Shown: one piece after another, positions 1 through 12,626 of the stretch
Layout of the letters: each line of letters begins with the position of its first letter
How positions within the stretch are numbered: position 1 is the stretch's first letter
Assembly (NCBI GenBank): GCA_038496445.1
Contig: JALMLS010000255.1
Span: 558,001 to 622,000 of the forward strand
DNA length: 64,000 nt
Direction: 5' to 3'
DNA from: Trichosphaerium sp. ATCC 40318
Taxonomy: Eukaryota > Discosea > Flabellinia > Trichosidae
The notes under the pieces: generated by a model
The model's database searches: none
The model's input: the letters and a program-made list of their open reading frames with translations, nothing else
What the model was told of the DNA's origin: nothing
Position numbers and translations under genes: made by a program

Positions 1-2129
1 CTTGAACAGTCGGCGTACAGAAGACACACCTGTTTCTATTTTCATTTCTATCTTCTGTCTGGCGTCTTCTTCAGTCCTTGAAGCCATAAGCGCCATATCA
101 CTAGCTAACCATCGCCTTATTTCCCCTATCCGCTTTGAAGTAAAGTCCTACTTTTATCAGAAAAGACATTGTGTTTTTTTGTTAATTACCTTGAACAAAA
201 GCTCCGCAAATCGTATTATAGTACTGCTATGTCGCCGTAATATTATGAAAGCTGAACCACATAACTCCTTAAACCTCTCCCAATTAGCAGAACCAAGACC
301 TGTAACCATATCTAAAAAAATAACTGTAAACAAACTTCAAGACCACCATCGTTGGTTTTTTTACAGACAAAACGAAAACTGACTTACCTGGATGTATAGC
401 AAATCTAGGCGCATCATAACCACGTGTGGTTCTATTAAAATTATGCCCAAAATCAATATGAAATAGAGTTGATGTGTCCTTAAAGAATAAAGGTTAAAAC
501 AAGGTCAGGTTTTGTGAGTACATACTTTTTTGATTAATATATTATCTTGATGTCTATCTCGTATTCCTAATACATAAGCAGATACATACGAACCCGCAGA
601 AGACGCCAAAAAATTATCAATGTCTGCAGGCTTTAATGTTTTTAATGTCGACCAATCAAACTTTGCAATTGATACACTATTTCTTACAAACTCTACAAAC
701 CCAGCAGAAGCGCTATAAAAAAAAAACAAGTCAAACAAAAAAAAAAAAAAGCAAATTTCTTCAGCGGAGAAAATAATTACATCACGTTATAGTCACGTGA
801 CTAGCACATGGATGAAAAAACTGACGAAATATTTTAATTTTTAGAATCGTTATTGTACCTCGTAGGTATAACCTTATACTGTCTTATGTAAGGTTTTAAC
901 TTCAAGCTAGAATTAGCCCATAGTTGATTCACAATATAATTAAGAACTTGAATAAGTAAGTCTTCTCTCAAATCCGCTCCAGTCTTATAAATAGCGCGTG
1001 TCACGTGATTTGTTTGATATCTTAATACAACAGTTAATTAACATCAAAAAACAAAGCAAGCAAAGGAAAAACAATACAAGTCTTTCAAAAAAAAAAAAAG
1101 TGTACCTCATTTTAAGAAGTGCAGGCTTGCTCGCACTCGTAAAAATTCTATCAACATATATCTCATCTACTTTCCTTGCTGAGAAGCAGTCTACAAAAGG
1201 GACCTTAATCTGTAGTGTTTCACCTTCTACTAGAGAAGAAAGGTAGCAATCTGTGACCTTTTTAACATTTTCAAGGCCGTCTGAAACAAGCCATGTTAAA
1301 TTTTCATCAACAAACCCATAAGAAGCTTGTTTTAACCTGTAAAAATAACCACCAATAAGTACGCTGCACGAACTATCTGTAGAGTGGTTTTAAAATCATA
1401 CCAAAACGCTAGAGATCCCAATATGGGTGCTTTGTTTACACGAATTGATATTGCCAAGAGTGCGTCTGTACGTGCTTCATCATGGACCAATTGTGACTCC
1501 AAGATCTTGGCAATAAGTGGCATATACCAGTACACTAGTATATACAGTTATGATCTGTTTTGTACGATTTACAGGCTTTTTTTTCAAATTTTTAAAAACT
1601 GAGTAGATCGAGTCGCTTACGTTGTAGATCGGTCATTTTGGCAATGTCTCGAGGATCTAGAGCGTCAATAGCGTTAGCGTACCAAATACGTCACGAAAAG
1701 CAAGCGTTTTTTTTGATTCCGGTTCAAGTTTGATTGTTCAATTAAGCGCCGTACGCACCGAGTACATCGTTATTGAGTTTTGAAAGGAATAGCAAGTCGT
1801 TTAATTTTTTTTTTTTCTTCTTTTCGCGGGGTACTGTCGCTTCGTAGCCACAAACGAGAACTCCTTTTGTTAATTGTGCTAATGCCTATAAAAATTGGAT
1901 TAAATTAGGCTAAACAATATTCCATGCGTAATAAAGGCGTTGGGCCCAATAAGCGCGGAATACCGGGTTAACTTACACGTTTAGCATTTTGTTGAAGACT
2001 TGGATTATCTGACGCTGTTAGCCCGATGAGCGTCTCTATTGAGATGGGAATATTAGGGTTATGGTTATCTTGCTGTGCTTCTGTTGTTGAGGAGTCAACT
2101 AACGCTTCAGCTTCGTCGCTTGCGTCCAT
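1..2129 (-). CDS. PI3/PI4-kinase family catalytic protein (3' end outside window)
   Basis: Phosphoinositide kinase that would phosphorylate the inositol ring of membrane phosphatidylinositol lipids. Reading the minus strand across about seven short introns gives a helical (PIK accessory) segment with PILGSLAFWYD near 1400-1500, an N-lobe with SKPALLKMR near 1100, then KTGADLREDLLIQV near 950-980, the catalytic loop LGIRDRHQDNI near 560, and the activation-loop HIDFGH near 440. The C-terminal helices run off the window start. The start ATG at 2129 (MDASDEAEALV) follows a short divergent spacer. The protein begins only about 70 residues before the helical domain, so the Ras-binding and C2 domains of class I enzymes are absent unless an upstream exon was missed. 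Sequence around DRHQDN and DFGH resembles PI3K more than PI4K, but the substrate class is not settled. Confidence 0.85.
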
Positions 2130-2476
2130 GATGTTACTCTGAATACAACAAAACGACCCACAAGCTTCTGTGAAGGGAACGCTAGTATAACGTTATAATT
2201 CGATCGAGTGCTCCTGTAAGTCGCAAATAACAGAATATAATCTATTACAGTGTTTCTGTAGCGCTTGATTGCTTCAAACCGATTTTAATCTAATTTCCTG
2301 TCAACACTTTTCGCGAAATCGTTTAATTTCCAAAAACGCGACACACAGCGGAACTGGTTGCTTGTTCCTGAACTTTGACGAAACCAGTACCCTCCATTCA
2401 TACGTCAGTATTTGGTAAAAGGGCTAGCGTTTAGTTTACTCATTGTTTAAGCTTAGAAGTTGAGAAATCGCGTGGT
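2130..2476. promoter_or_regulatory. Divergent intergenic spacer between PI3K-like and transporter genes
   Basis: A 347-bp spacer between two genes transcribed away from each other, so both core promoters must lie here. It is rich in CG dinucleotides compared with introns. I see no open frame of note and no clear TATA box. Confidence 0.4.
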
Positions 2477-4986
2477 ATGGCTAAAAGAGACTCAAGCGAC
2501 TTTATAGAGCGAAGATATTCGCTTGCTTATCCGGATGAATCTACAGCGTTCTTAGGGACTGTCCAATCGCCCGGAAACGATGAAAAAGATGATGAAGACG
2601 CTACAGTAGGGTGGATAGGCTCGCTGGTGTATATTGTAAATCAGATTGTCGGTATAGGCTTGTTATCGATGCCAAAAGTAAACCAACAGTGTAAGAAGCG
2701 TTTTCGAGCCAATAACTATTTCATTTTGTGATTTACGCGTTCTAGCCGGATGGATCGTTGCGAATCTCTCTAATTTGTTTTTCGGGACTGCGGCAACAAT
2801 TGCCTCACTATTTTTATGCGAAGCAATGGCTCTAGTGCCAGGTAATGCTAAATATAAAAAAAAGTATGTTACTGAAAATAACAAAATTTCAAAAAAAAAA
2901 ATCTAATTGTCTTCTTTTTAGGATGGAGATGATAGATCTTGTTCTTCATTATTACCCATCTAAGGTTAGTAAACTATTTATTCATAAAATGAATTATTAC
3001 TAACATACTTACAGTGGACATACTATGTCTTTCAATTTTTCATAAACTTGACAATATTTATTATGAACATTGCAACAATTAACGTGACAGCTCAAGTGAG
3101 TCTCCTTTTTTTAATTTCTTTTTATTGTTTCTTTTTGGAGCAATTGTTTAGTCACGTGATTTTTGTCAGAGAACCGTTTTTTACTAACATCGGAAACGGG
3201 CATTAGATAGCTTCTTTGGGTTTTGTTTTCATAAAACTTTCATGTTGGAGTTATTTCCTCATGCTGGTTTTAAAACAATACTTTATGATGACATTAATAC
3301 TACTATATATGGTGGTGATGATATCAAGATAGTAATAACGCTCGGGTATCTTGTACTTATAGTAAGTTACTCGAATTTAAAAAAGTAGAACAATTCCTGT
3401 CACTTCTTTTTTTTATTGGTTCCTCTTTTTGACTCTTTTTTAGTGTCTTGGTATCCCAGCTACATTAATGGGTGTTAAGAAGAACGTAATTGTTCAATAT
3501 TTTTCTGTTGGTTTATTAGTCATCTTTACAGGAGTGTTTATTTGGACGTTTGATAGCATTGGATTAGGCAAGATTTTTACTTTTAAAAAAAAACCAAAAG
3601 TTTGTCAGTATCCCGCCTCTTTAGATTAACATTGTACTCAGAAACTAAGAACATAGAGCCACTAGGTTCATCTATTGCTCAGTATTCAAGTGCGTATGTA
3701 TTTGCATGGGCGTTTAGCGTTGTGGTATGATTTTGAAGCGTTTAAGAAGATTATGTATTTTTATTTTATCTAACTTTAAGTAACAAAATTAGATTCCGTC
3801 TTGGGTAAACAAGAAGAAAAAGAATGTCAGCGTACCTGTAGTTGTAATATCTGGTACTATGTTTGCTTACTTTGTGTACGTGTTTTGATACAACTAGGTT
3901 TTTTAATTATCTTTGTACTCTGTGTTGCTCAAAATCTCATTTTTATTTCAGCTACACGATATTTGGTATTCTAGGAGCAATGGCGTATTATAAACTTGAA
4001 GGAGATAATGTCTTTTTAAAAATGACAGACGGAACATCTCCAAAAGTGACAAGAATATTCGTTTACATCTTCGCATTGACAACAGTTGCTACAAGTACGT
4101 TACGCTTCATGTTATTTTCAAGTCAAACTTTCGTAACATTGCCTATTAGGTATACCAATATACAGTATTGCTATTGCAGACAATTTAAGCCAACCCACAC
4201 GTGACGATAGAGGCATCTCTAGAATGCATGCCTTTTTCTGGGGTGTACGTATTAAACTATCTATTTTACATCTGCACAACATTGTATGGTAGCTGTAATA
4301 CCCATACATTGATTAAATACCTTAAATGAGGAGTGCGATATATCCATGTTATTGCGAACGGGACAACTCTTTCCTAGTCCAATTTTTCTTTCTTTTTCAG
4401 TATTGAACTGACTTCTTTTTTCTTTGAAGGGTATTTTACCGTGGATGCTTGGGTTTATATTTTCCCAAAAAGCTCTTTTTGGATCACTCTTAGTATGGTC
4501 TTCTTTGATCCTACTTAGTAGCATCAACTTTTTACTTCCATTTGTTCTTTACTACAAAGCACGTTCAGCACAAATATTAAGGGTAAGATTTTTATTTATT
4601 TTTCAATATTACTTGACACCTACTGCAAAACCAAACTGCTACATGATTTGTTATGTTTCACTACCTTTTTGAAAGTTATTGATGTTCGCTTTCCAGCACT
4701 ACACTTTCGTGCAGAGTACCACGGCAATTTTCATTGATAGTTGTTTTTGATACTACTTTTTTTTTTGTTCAAAAATACAAAGTTTCTTTCATGTTGCTAA
4801 CGTATTGCTTTCTAGGATGGAGAGTTTAGAGTGCTCGGAGAATTTACCGTATTTCCAAAGTTTTTACGCGTTGCTTGGAAGCCAATAATTATACTTATAA
4901 TAATTAACTTGGTGGCTATTATTTGTAGTCAAATCTTTGTAGATTTGTATTATTTGATTTTTCAGCACAAAAACGTGCTCTCATAG
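2477..4986 (+). CDS. Transmembrane amino-acid transporter (AAAP/SLC36-38/AVT family)
   Basis: Multi-pass amino-acid transporter, probably of vacuolar/lysosomal or plasma membrane. An acidic cytosolic N-terminus of about 45 residues precedes TM1 with the family motif NQIVGIGLLSMPKVNQQ. About ten further exons follow, including PGWIVANLSNLFFG, SFFGFCFHKTF, LGIPATLMGVKKN, GIPIYSIAIADN and a last exon starting DGEFRVLGEFTVFP that ends in one TM helix and HKNVLS-TAG. Roughly 10-11 hydrophobic segments result, normal for the family. All joins are in phase with GT-AG introns of 50-130 nt. One intron carries TCACGTGA at 3152-3158. A second member of the same family lies at 48296-50173 on the other strand. 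Substrate and direction of transport cannot be read from the sequence. Confidence 0.88.
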
Positions 4987-5175
4987 AGATGCACCATCAT
5001 AAATAAAAAACCTACATTTGTACCTCTGTAATGAAAGACTGAGTGATAATCATTAAGTGCAAAAAGTCTTTTTGAGGAAGGAGACAAAGATCTAAAAAAA
5101 GCAATCAGCTTTGACTTTCTTTTACTGTTTTTTCTTTTAACAATAATTTAAAATACACAAAAGAGGTAGCCGTTA

Positions 5176-7320
5176 TGGAGAAGGACTCGATAGTGCCTAT
5201 AGGCACTGATGAAACAATGGCTTGGCACATTGCAAACAATGAGGTGTGAATTGCGCTAGTATTAGATTGTAGCTCACCAACGCATCCCAGGTCAGCAATA
5301 TACGCGGAATGTCACCTCAATTACTCCAATCGTCACCAAACTTCGATGTGGAAGTAGACGACACTATGTGGGACTTTAACCCAGAGGAAACACTGTACCA
5401 GGAGGTATTTGAGCGAAACAATAAATTTTAACGTTAAATGACCCTAATACATCACTCAGGACCCTACTAAGAAGATAGTAGTGCGTGAGAAGGTAATCAA
5501 AAAACAACCAGAAGAGAAACAACAAAATAATCTTGAAAGCGAAATCTCAGTTGACGTATGCTATCATGATCCACCCATAGACGTATCTGATGACATGGGA
5601 CTGTTCACAATGTTGCCTAACGAGGTGTTCGAAATGATTTACATACGCTTATCTGTAGGCGCAATAATACACTTGACACGCGTCAGTAGGTACGTATGAG
5701 CGACTAGACAGCAATATGTGCTTTTAATAACGCAAAGTTACTAATATATCCCAAAAGGGCGTTTAATAGAATAGCCGTTCGTGAGGACTTGTGGGAGAAG
5801 TTTTATATTGATCTGATAACGAATAATAAAGTTGCTTGGAGTTACTTGTGTCATACAACGAAAAAAGGCAAGATACTTAAAGCTGAGAGGTGGATAGCGA
5901 GTTATGTTTATGGTACACTTCTTTCTTGATGCATGAACGGTTTTTTTTTTGGATATTTTCTACTTTTTTTTTTTCTTACTTTGTTTGCTTTGTAGTGCAG
6001 AAGGCCCTTGTACGACCTGTTATTAAAGTAAAAAAGGGGTTTTATTACTGGCAGTCAACATCTGGGACTCTATTAAATAGTACTAAGCGTTGTGCAGTTT
6101 CTTTTGATGGAAGACAAGTACGATGTTCTTTTAGTTTTTTTTTTTATTAACAAGTTATCAGATACGGCCTAAGTATGGTTGTGATATGTCTATATACTTG
6201 TGGAGTGATGCATCACAAACATTGAAGTATGTTATCTTTATTGAAGCTTTTATTTTTTAACTTTACAACCGATAGACGTGCCAATATTCCCAGAGTAGTA
6301 AAGTGGAATTCTCACATGAGCACAATTAACTGTTAAGTGATAGATACAAATAAGTCGTTTAAATGCTTACACTTCCTCTTTAGCAAATGGTAGACATACA
6401 AGGTATAGAATAGCTGCGTCGGATCCGCAACATGTTACTATCATCAATAGTGGATGGGTATGGTAGCATAATTTATCACATTTTTGTAATGAAACAAAAA
6501 ATTTGCCGTGACTAATTTATGTTTTTAGGTTAAAGGTTTTATGCCTTGGCCGTTGATTTTGTGGGTAATTTGTTTCGATTCGAATTGGTAGATGTTATGA
6601 GTTTAAAGAAAACCATATGTTCACTCGAGCTTCATTGGGTTGTTAAATACAAAGTGCTGGCATCAAATTCCATTTGAACCATAATTCTGAAAGCTTTAGT
6701 AGCGAATATTGGGTTTATTTTTACCTGTAGACGGTAGTACTGTGCGGCCATGGATACATGATTCTTCGATTTTCAATGCAGGACTGAAAACGTTAATCTG
6801 TTTAAATATTTCTGGAGGAAGAGTACAGCAAGGAGGTAGTCTTATGAGGGTCAATACTACAAAATGAAAGTTCCTAACTAAATTTTTCCAAAGCGGACTG
6901 TGGGACTCTGAATGGAGTCAATCTACATTTCCAATACCCACATCAAGCTTGAGTGGCCTAACACGCCTAGTGCGGAATAGCATTAGGTGTAATAAACCAG
7001 CGCAAGACAAAAATACACGTGCGATCGCCACTTTATTGTTACCGAACCAAACAACCGCCTCAACAAAAGTACGTCATACATCAGTTAAAGTATTGAGAGT
7101 GGTTCCCTACTTTGAAACAAACCGTTCAGCGTTAGTAATGTCCACCAAAGCAAAAGGTACGTCCTGCAATGTTTGTTCGTGTGCTCAGAAACAACAAAAA
7201 AAAACTAAGAAACTTCACGTATATTTATCAACTTTGCATAATGTACTCGTTGGAGCAATAAGCGAGCTTTCTATTGTTATTCTTGCAGTTCCACGCGCTC
7301 AAAAAACTCGGGTGAAGTAG
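5176..7320 (+). CDS. F-box protein with probable WD/beta-propeller region
   Basis: Probable substrate receptor of an SCF ubiquitin ligase. The first three exons give an acidic N-terminus (MEKDSIVPIGTDETMAWHI) with a low-complexity stretch. At 5610-5700 there is an F-box-like segment, MLPNEVFEMIYIRLSVGAII, followed by HLTRVSR and, after an intron, AFNRIAVREDLWEKFY, the usual F-box C-terminal pattern. Later exons have propeller-like strands: SIYLWSDASQTLK, RIAASDPQHVTIINSGW, DGSTVRPWI, ISGGRVQQGG and GLWDSEW. The last exon gives a basic tail ending QKTRVK-TAG at 7320. Joins between 6500 and 6930 could not all be made phase-consistent by eye, so the 3' third may be mis-modelled or a separate gene. 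F-box confidence is good; propeller assignment is moderate. Confidence 0.6.
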
Positions 7321-7502
7321 CTTTTTTCCTACAATGTTGGATCAAGTGAGATTGAACAAGCTGCAAAGAAGACATTTCTGGTTGTCGCCGAAACTTAATT
7401 TTTACTGAGAAGTGTCATAGTTGTGAGCAACCCACAAACTTGCATTTATACATCAAATTAAGCGTAAAGCATACACTATCTTTTTCTGTGGTTCAGACTT
7501 TG

Positions 7503-7655
7503 ATGCCAAAAAAAAAGTCACCAAGTCTACCCAAATACTTCAACATTGTTTCAAAACACTCTAGCTTTATCGCTTTCTCAATATTATTGATTCTCTTGTC
7601 GATATCAATTTCAGTAGGTTCTGTAATATTTCCGGACTCACTTTTCTATTATTAA
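7503..7655 (+). CDS. Small putative membrane protein ORF
   Basis: An open frame from ATG at 7503 encodes about 50 residues: a basic start (MPKKKSPSLPKYF) and one long hydrophobic stretch (FIAFSILLILLSISISVGSV). It sits between the F-box gene and the phosphate transporter on the same strand. It could be a small single-pass protein, but I see no homology and no other support. It may equally be untranslated sequence. Confidence 0.2.
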   Translation: MPKKKSPSLPKYFNIVSKHSSFIAFSILLILLSISISVGSVIFPDSLFYY

Positions 7656-7803
7656 ACAACTTGTGCTTGCTTATGAATTGTAAAGAACAATAATGATGTG
7701 ACTTTCTATTCTAGACTAAAAGCTGAAAAACTGTCAGTTTTCTGTTGTGAATTGTTGTTAGTTTTCGGCCCTGGTTCAAACAGAAAATAGCGAACATCTC
7801 CAA

Positions 7804-10632
7804 ATGGCCACACCACTGTCTCCTTTCTCTCCTCTTTCGCCAATGGCACCTTTAGGGCCTATGGCTCCGGTAGCTCCTTTCGTTCCTATGGTGCCAACCA
7901 TGCCTACATCCCCTGGAAGAATTACCAGCTATACAGTTGTGGTAGTGCTTGGCGCGCTAGCAGCTCTATTTACGGTACTACTCAGTCATTTTTCTCAAAA
8001 TCTGTCTACGCACAAAAAAAGCAAGCAATAAAAAATACTAACTTACGTCTTTTTGTTTAGGCTTACGGTATTGGTGCTAATGACGTACGTTTTTTTGCTA
8101 TGTGACCATCATTTTTTTTTGATTGTTTGAAAAACTCGTTTCACAAAAAAAGTACCCAAGTCTTATATACCCTCTAGGTTGCAAATGCTGTACGTGACTG
8201 ACGCTTATGCGTGAATTACACTTGTACGAAACTTATAGGCCTAGTTTGCGACTTCTGTCGGCGCAAAAGTTCTTACGATGCGTCAAGCTATTGCAATAGC
8301 CTCTGTCTTTGAATTGGCTGGCGCTGTATTGCTTGGTTCTCATGTAACAGGTATTTCAAGGTTTTCTTTTTTATTGTCTTCACCTTTGAACGCACTCACG
8401 TGAGGTTTCATTGTAGATACTATCCGTAAAGGAATTGTCAATATCGATGTCTATCAAAACGACCCCGAAGCTCTCATGCTTGGTATGCTTTGCGCTTTGA
8501 TTGCTGCTGGTACTTGGCTTATTATTGCAACGTTCCTCAAGGTACTTCAACTTCGCTACAAAGTGCTTTTCGAAACGTTAAAAAAAATCAGTTTTCGGGT
8601 TTTTCCCGCGTAGATTTTCTTCTCGTTTTTTTTTCGTTTTGCGTTCTCGTGTTTACGATTTTTTTTTCGAAACTAGGCTCCTGTATCGACAACACACAGT
8701 ATTGTTGGAGCTATTGTTGGCTTTTCCCTCGTATACTCTCCGTCTAAAGGAGTCGGTTGGAAGGACATTGGATTCGTTGCACTATCTTGGTTGACAAGTC
8801 CGGTATGCTTACAAAACCACTGTTTTTGAAGTTCTTACTTTATTTAGATAATTTCAGGAATACTGGCGGTTCTTTTATTTTGGACTATTCGCTATTTTAT
8901 TCTCCGTCATAAATATCCGGTCAAACGTGGTCTTTTCTTCTTACCTTTCTTGTATGGACTTATGATGCTTATACTTTGTTTCTTTATCATATACAAAGGT
9001 ACGTATAGATTGATTGCGTTATCAAGATGAGTGAAAAAAAACAAGCTTTTTTTCTGACTTTTTTTGTTAGGTAGTCCGGCTTTGAAGCTCAACAAGTTGT
9101 TTTCTTGGTGGCAAGCTGTTCTTATATCCATCGGTATTGGTATACTCACAGTAGTTATCATGCGCTTCTTGATATTGCCATACATTGAGAAGTGGATTAA
9201 AAAAGTAGAAAAAGGTACGATCGTTCTTTTTTTTCAATTTTTTTTCCCGGTATAGACTGTTCACTAACGTGTTATTTATAGAAAAGGAAGACGGATCATA
9301 CTACACAAAAGACAGAACTTTCTGGGATAAAGTATGGGGTAAATACCCACCAACGCTCGAGGATAAAAAGAAGGACGAAGAAGCAAAGAAGAAACTTGAA
9401 GAGAGCCAGAAAAAAAAGAACAAGACAAACAAAGACGATACTGTAGTAAACATGACTACAACGAAGAATAGTAGTGAATCTAAAGGAACAAGTACTGGCG
9501 CTAGTACAGATAATGCAGCTGATAATGACTCCGATATTGAGTCACAAATGGACGCTGGAGATGACGCCATTGTTGACGAGAGCTCCGAAGATGAAGATTC
9601 TGATGCTACAGAAGTAGATGAATCATCTGCAGATGAAGAAAGTGATCATGATGACAATGATGACGATGATGACAATGACGAGGCTGATGAAGAAAGCGAA
9701 AGCGATGATGATAGCAATGAACTTGAAACACAGTCAAACGATCAAATGAGTTCTACAAAGAAAGGAAAGAAAGGAAAGAAACAAAAAAAGAGAACAAAAG
9801 CACAGATTAGACGTGATAAAATCCATGAAGAGGCCGAGAAGTTTGATGAAGGTGCTGAACAGCTCTTCTCGTTTCTACAAATTTTCACTGCCACACTTGA
9901 TTCATTCGCACATGGAGCAAACGATGTACGTCCACCTCAAGCACTAAAGCCATATTTCACCATTTTTTTTTCTCACTTTTTTCTTTCTTTCAGGTTGCAA
10001 ACTCTATCGCACCTTTTGCTGCTATTTGGGCTATTTACACTTCTGGAGAAGTAACAGAGAAAGCAGATGTAGCTTGGTGGATACTTATTATGGGTGGTGT
10101 TGGTATTGTCATTGGTCTTGCAACACTTGGCTATAAAATTATTAAAGGTTCGTATATTCCTCTAGACGCTTAAAGCGTAGACTACCTTGCATTAAAAAAA
10201 AATCATAATTCGTATTCGAACCAACCATCTTTTGTGGAATGTTCATGTTATTAGTTCTTCCGCTTTTTTTACTTTCGTTTGACTTATTTGTTTCTTTAAG
10301 CCGTTGGTGATGAACTAGCTAAAGTCACTCCATCACGTGGTTTCACCATGGAAATTGGTCCTATTGTTACTGTTATTTTAGCTTCGCGCGTTGGTATGCC
10401 TGTATCTACAACACATTGTCAAGTACGCATTTGTCTATATTAAAAAGTAATTTTTTGTCTTACATTTTTTCTCCAGGTTGGCGCTGTTACAGCTGTTGGT
10501 TTGCTTGAAGGTGCAGGTGGAATAGATTGGCGTCTATTGGGTAAAATAGTTTTCTCATGGGTAGTAACATTGCCAGTTTCTGGCGGTATTTCTGCTGCTC
10601 TCTTTGCTATTATACGAGCAATCATAAAGTGA
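7804..10632 (+). CDS. PiT-type phosphate transporter (PHO4 family) with large acidic cytoplasmic loop
   Basis: Inorganic phosphate symporter. Both copies of the PHO4 signature are present, each split by an intron: AYGIGAND/VANA near 8060-8190 and AHGAND/VANS near 9910-10000. They are followed by FATSVGAKVLTMRQAIAIAS, two PVSTTH motifs (8680 and 10410) and GAVTAVGLLEG. The N-terminus is Pro/Met-rich (MATPLSPFSPLSPMAPLG) before TM1. The central cytoplasmic loop (9281-9870) is about 200 residues, with Lys/Glu-rich flanks around a run of Asp and Glu with many Ser and then a GKKGKKQKKR patch. Inverted-repeat halves bracketing a hydrophilic loop are typical of SLC20 and Pho89. The acidic Ser-rich loop is a likely phosphoregulatory region (inference). 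Stop TGA is immediately followed by TAA. Confidence 0.95.
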
Positions 10633-11182
10633 TAATTGTAATTAAATAAATGTAGTTAAATATCTGTGTCGCATATTACAACCGTTGATAAAGTAGCTGC
10701 GCGTATAAAGAGACACGCTGTAATATTACGCTTACCTGAGAAACTTGAAAAATAGACTGAGCTACGGCTGTTTTGTTGCAACACTCGCTATTGAAATAGG
10801 TGTTCCTTTTTCACTCTGGTGTCCCTTGTTGCAACGCCAATTTATATTACGCAGTAGCAGCATTGAGTACTTACTGTAGGTGATGTAAGAATGACAATCA
10901 AGTGGAAATAAGGGTTCTATACCAAGCTCTACGGCTGACAAACCAACAGTCTCAGTATCTTCACGTGATTAAAAAGCTTACTCAACTTGTTGTAATTAAA
11001 AAAACTCCCATACTCTTATTTTTCTAAAGCGTTTGGTGTCACGTGCAAGTACTTTACTAAAAAAACCTGTTGTAGCAAAAATTGATATCGCTTTCGTTTT
11101 GTTTTGGGTTGTACTAGGTGATTCACAATACTTCAAGATCAAAAACTGCTTATCGCAAGTTTATTAAGCATCAAAAGTATAT
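10633..11182. other. Intergenic spacer with GPCR-tail relic
   Basis: About 550 bp between the phosphate transporter and the Rho gene. It contains the left arm of a 76-bp inverted duplication (10893-10968), two copies of TTGTTGCAAC near 10770 and 10828, and CACGTG at 10962 and 11041. No intact gene is visible. Confidence 0.5.
10893..10968 (+). repeat. Inverted duplicate of GPCR C-tail fragment, left arm
   Basis: The 76 bases here match the reverse complement of 12643-12718 at 72 of 76 positions by hand alignment. The stretch stays open in the GPCR frame (QSSGNKGSIPSST...) and reaches a TAA just downstream. Sequence outside the 76 bp does not match. It looks like a relic or a terminal exon fragment of a GPCR paralogue. 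The inner edge of the arm is TCACGTGA. Confidence 0.75.
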
Positions 11183-12128
11183 ATGGAACTACCTCAAATC
11201 AAAGTAGTATGCGTAGGTGATGGAGCTGTTGGTACACGTTTTACCAAAAAATAATTGATTTTTTTATTATAATTACCGCCCTCGCTGTTCTCTTTTTAAT
11301 GCTTACCATGATCGATAGGTAAAACGTGTTTATTATTGGCTTGTAAAGGATCTGCTTTTAATGAGCAATATGTTCCTACAGGTAAGCATATTTGGCGTAT
11401 AGACGACGATATATAAGTTTGTTTAATAGCGAAATCTCACTTTTTCTTTAGTATTCGAAAATTATATTATTAAAGTAACTGTTGGACCTACTATCGTTGA
11501 ATTATCATTATGGGATACTGTACCTTACCTTCTACAACAAAAAAAATTTTCGTTTCAAAAAAATGCCACGTGCTTTTTTATTTGTGTTGGTAATTGTCTT
11601 ATTCGAATACGTTTAGGCAGGACAAGAGGAATACGATCGATTACGCCCTCTTCAATACCCAAATACAAATGTAGTTTTGATTTGTTTTGCTCTTGATTCA
11701 GCAGTTTCTTTTGAGCATATACGCTCTAAAGTACGAACGCACGTGCGTTAGTGTATCTATTTTGATTTTTTTTTTTACTTTAGTGGTACCCTGAGATTGC
11801 CCATTATTGCAAGGAAGTCCCTATTATACTTGTTGGCACAAAGAGTGACTTGGCTCAGCGCGCTGTTGCGCCCTCTGACGGTAAGAAGGGCTTTCAACTG
11901 TGATATTTCGAGAACTTTATTTTTGTTGTTTTTTTTTGCTAGTTTGCGCTAAAAGATGTTACAGCGGAGAGTCTTCGTGGAGAGATAGGCGCTGTGAGAT
12001 ATATAGAAACATCAGCAAAACTATTTGTACAGACAGAAGAGATAAAACAAGCTGCAGCGAAGGCAGTGTTAACACATTTAAACCAAGATGGTCCTAGAAG
12101 GAAGAAAAAAAGATGTGTTATACTCTAG
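11183..12128 (+). CDS. Rho-family small GTPase (Rac/Cdc42-like)
   Basis: Molecular switch controlling actin. Exons join in phase to give G1 GDGAVGKTCLL (split by the first intron), G2/switch I YVPTVFENYI, G3 [19 protein letters not shown], the Rho hallmark [11 protein letters not shown]4 VGTKSDL, a short Rho insert region and G5 ETSAK. The C-terminus is a polybasic KKKR followed by CVIL, a CaaX box whose terminal Leu predicts geranylgeranylation and plasma-membrane targeting. Switch I has [11 protein letters not shown] rather than the usual VFDNYSA, so effector choice may be atypical. About 190 residues, normal length. The gene is bracketed by the two arms of a 76-bp inverted repeat. Confidence 0.95.
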
Positions 12129-12626
12129 ACAAAAAGAAAAAAAAAGAAATAGAATGCTCAGGATTCCCAAAGATTCTGCACAAGTAGCGATAATGAGGAA
12201 GCCCTTCTTTTTTTTTTTTTTTGTTCGAGCCCAAAGAAAGGTTGTATTTTTGACGTCCAAAAACAAAGAAGACGATATAGCTAATGTAATTAAAGAGACT
12301 GCATTTATATGCTCGATATGTGTGATATATTATTTATGTTTACTTACGTTTGTTTGAGATGAGGAAGGAAAACAAGTAATCAACTTTGGAAGTTACAATT
12401 TTTTTTTTGTCGGATTTTAGGTTTGATTGATTCCTTACCATTTAGATTCGTTATACTTTTCATGGTGGTATGTGAGTTATAGCGTAAGGGTGGATTTTTT
12501 TATTTTAATTAAGTGGTTTTACCCTTCAATGAACACATCAAGCACTAACTAATTTTATTTACTTTTCTTCTCCTTAAAAATGCACCAAATGGTGATGAAA
12601 TATTGATGATACGGGTGTTACGGTAA
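12129..12626. other. Intergenic spacer with T-rich tracts
   Basis: Convergent spacer between the Rho gene (+) and the class C GPCR (-). It holds an A/G-rich stretch just after the Rho stop and a T-run of about 15 near 12207-12222. No supportable gene; the open frame across the T-run is low complexity. Confidence 0.4.

Noticed and set aside
12088-12357. Plus-strand frame overlapping the Rho gene end
   Set aside because: It runs through A- and T-tracts in another frame from the clear CaaX end CVIL.
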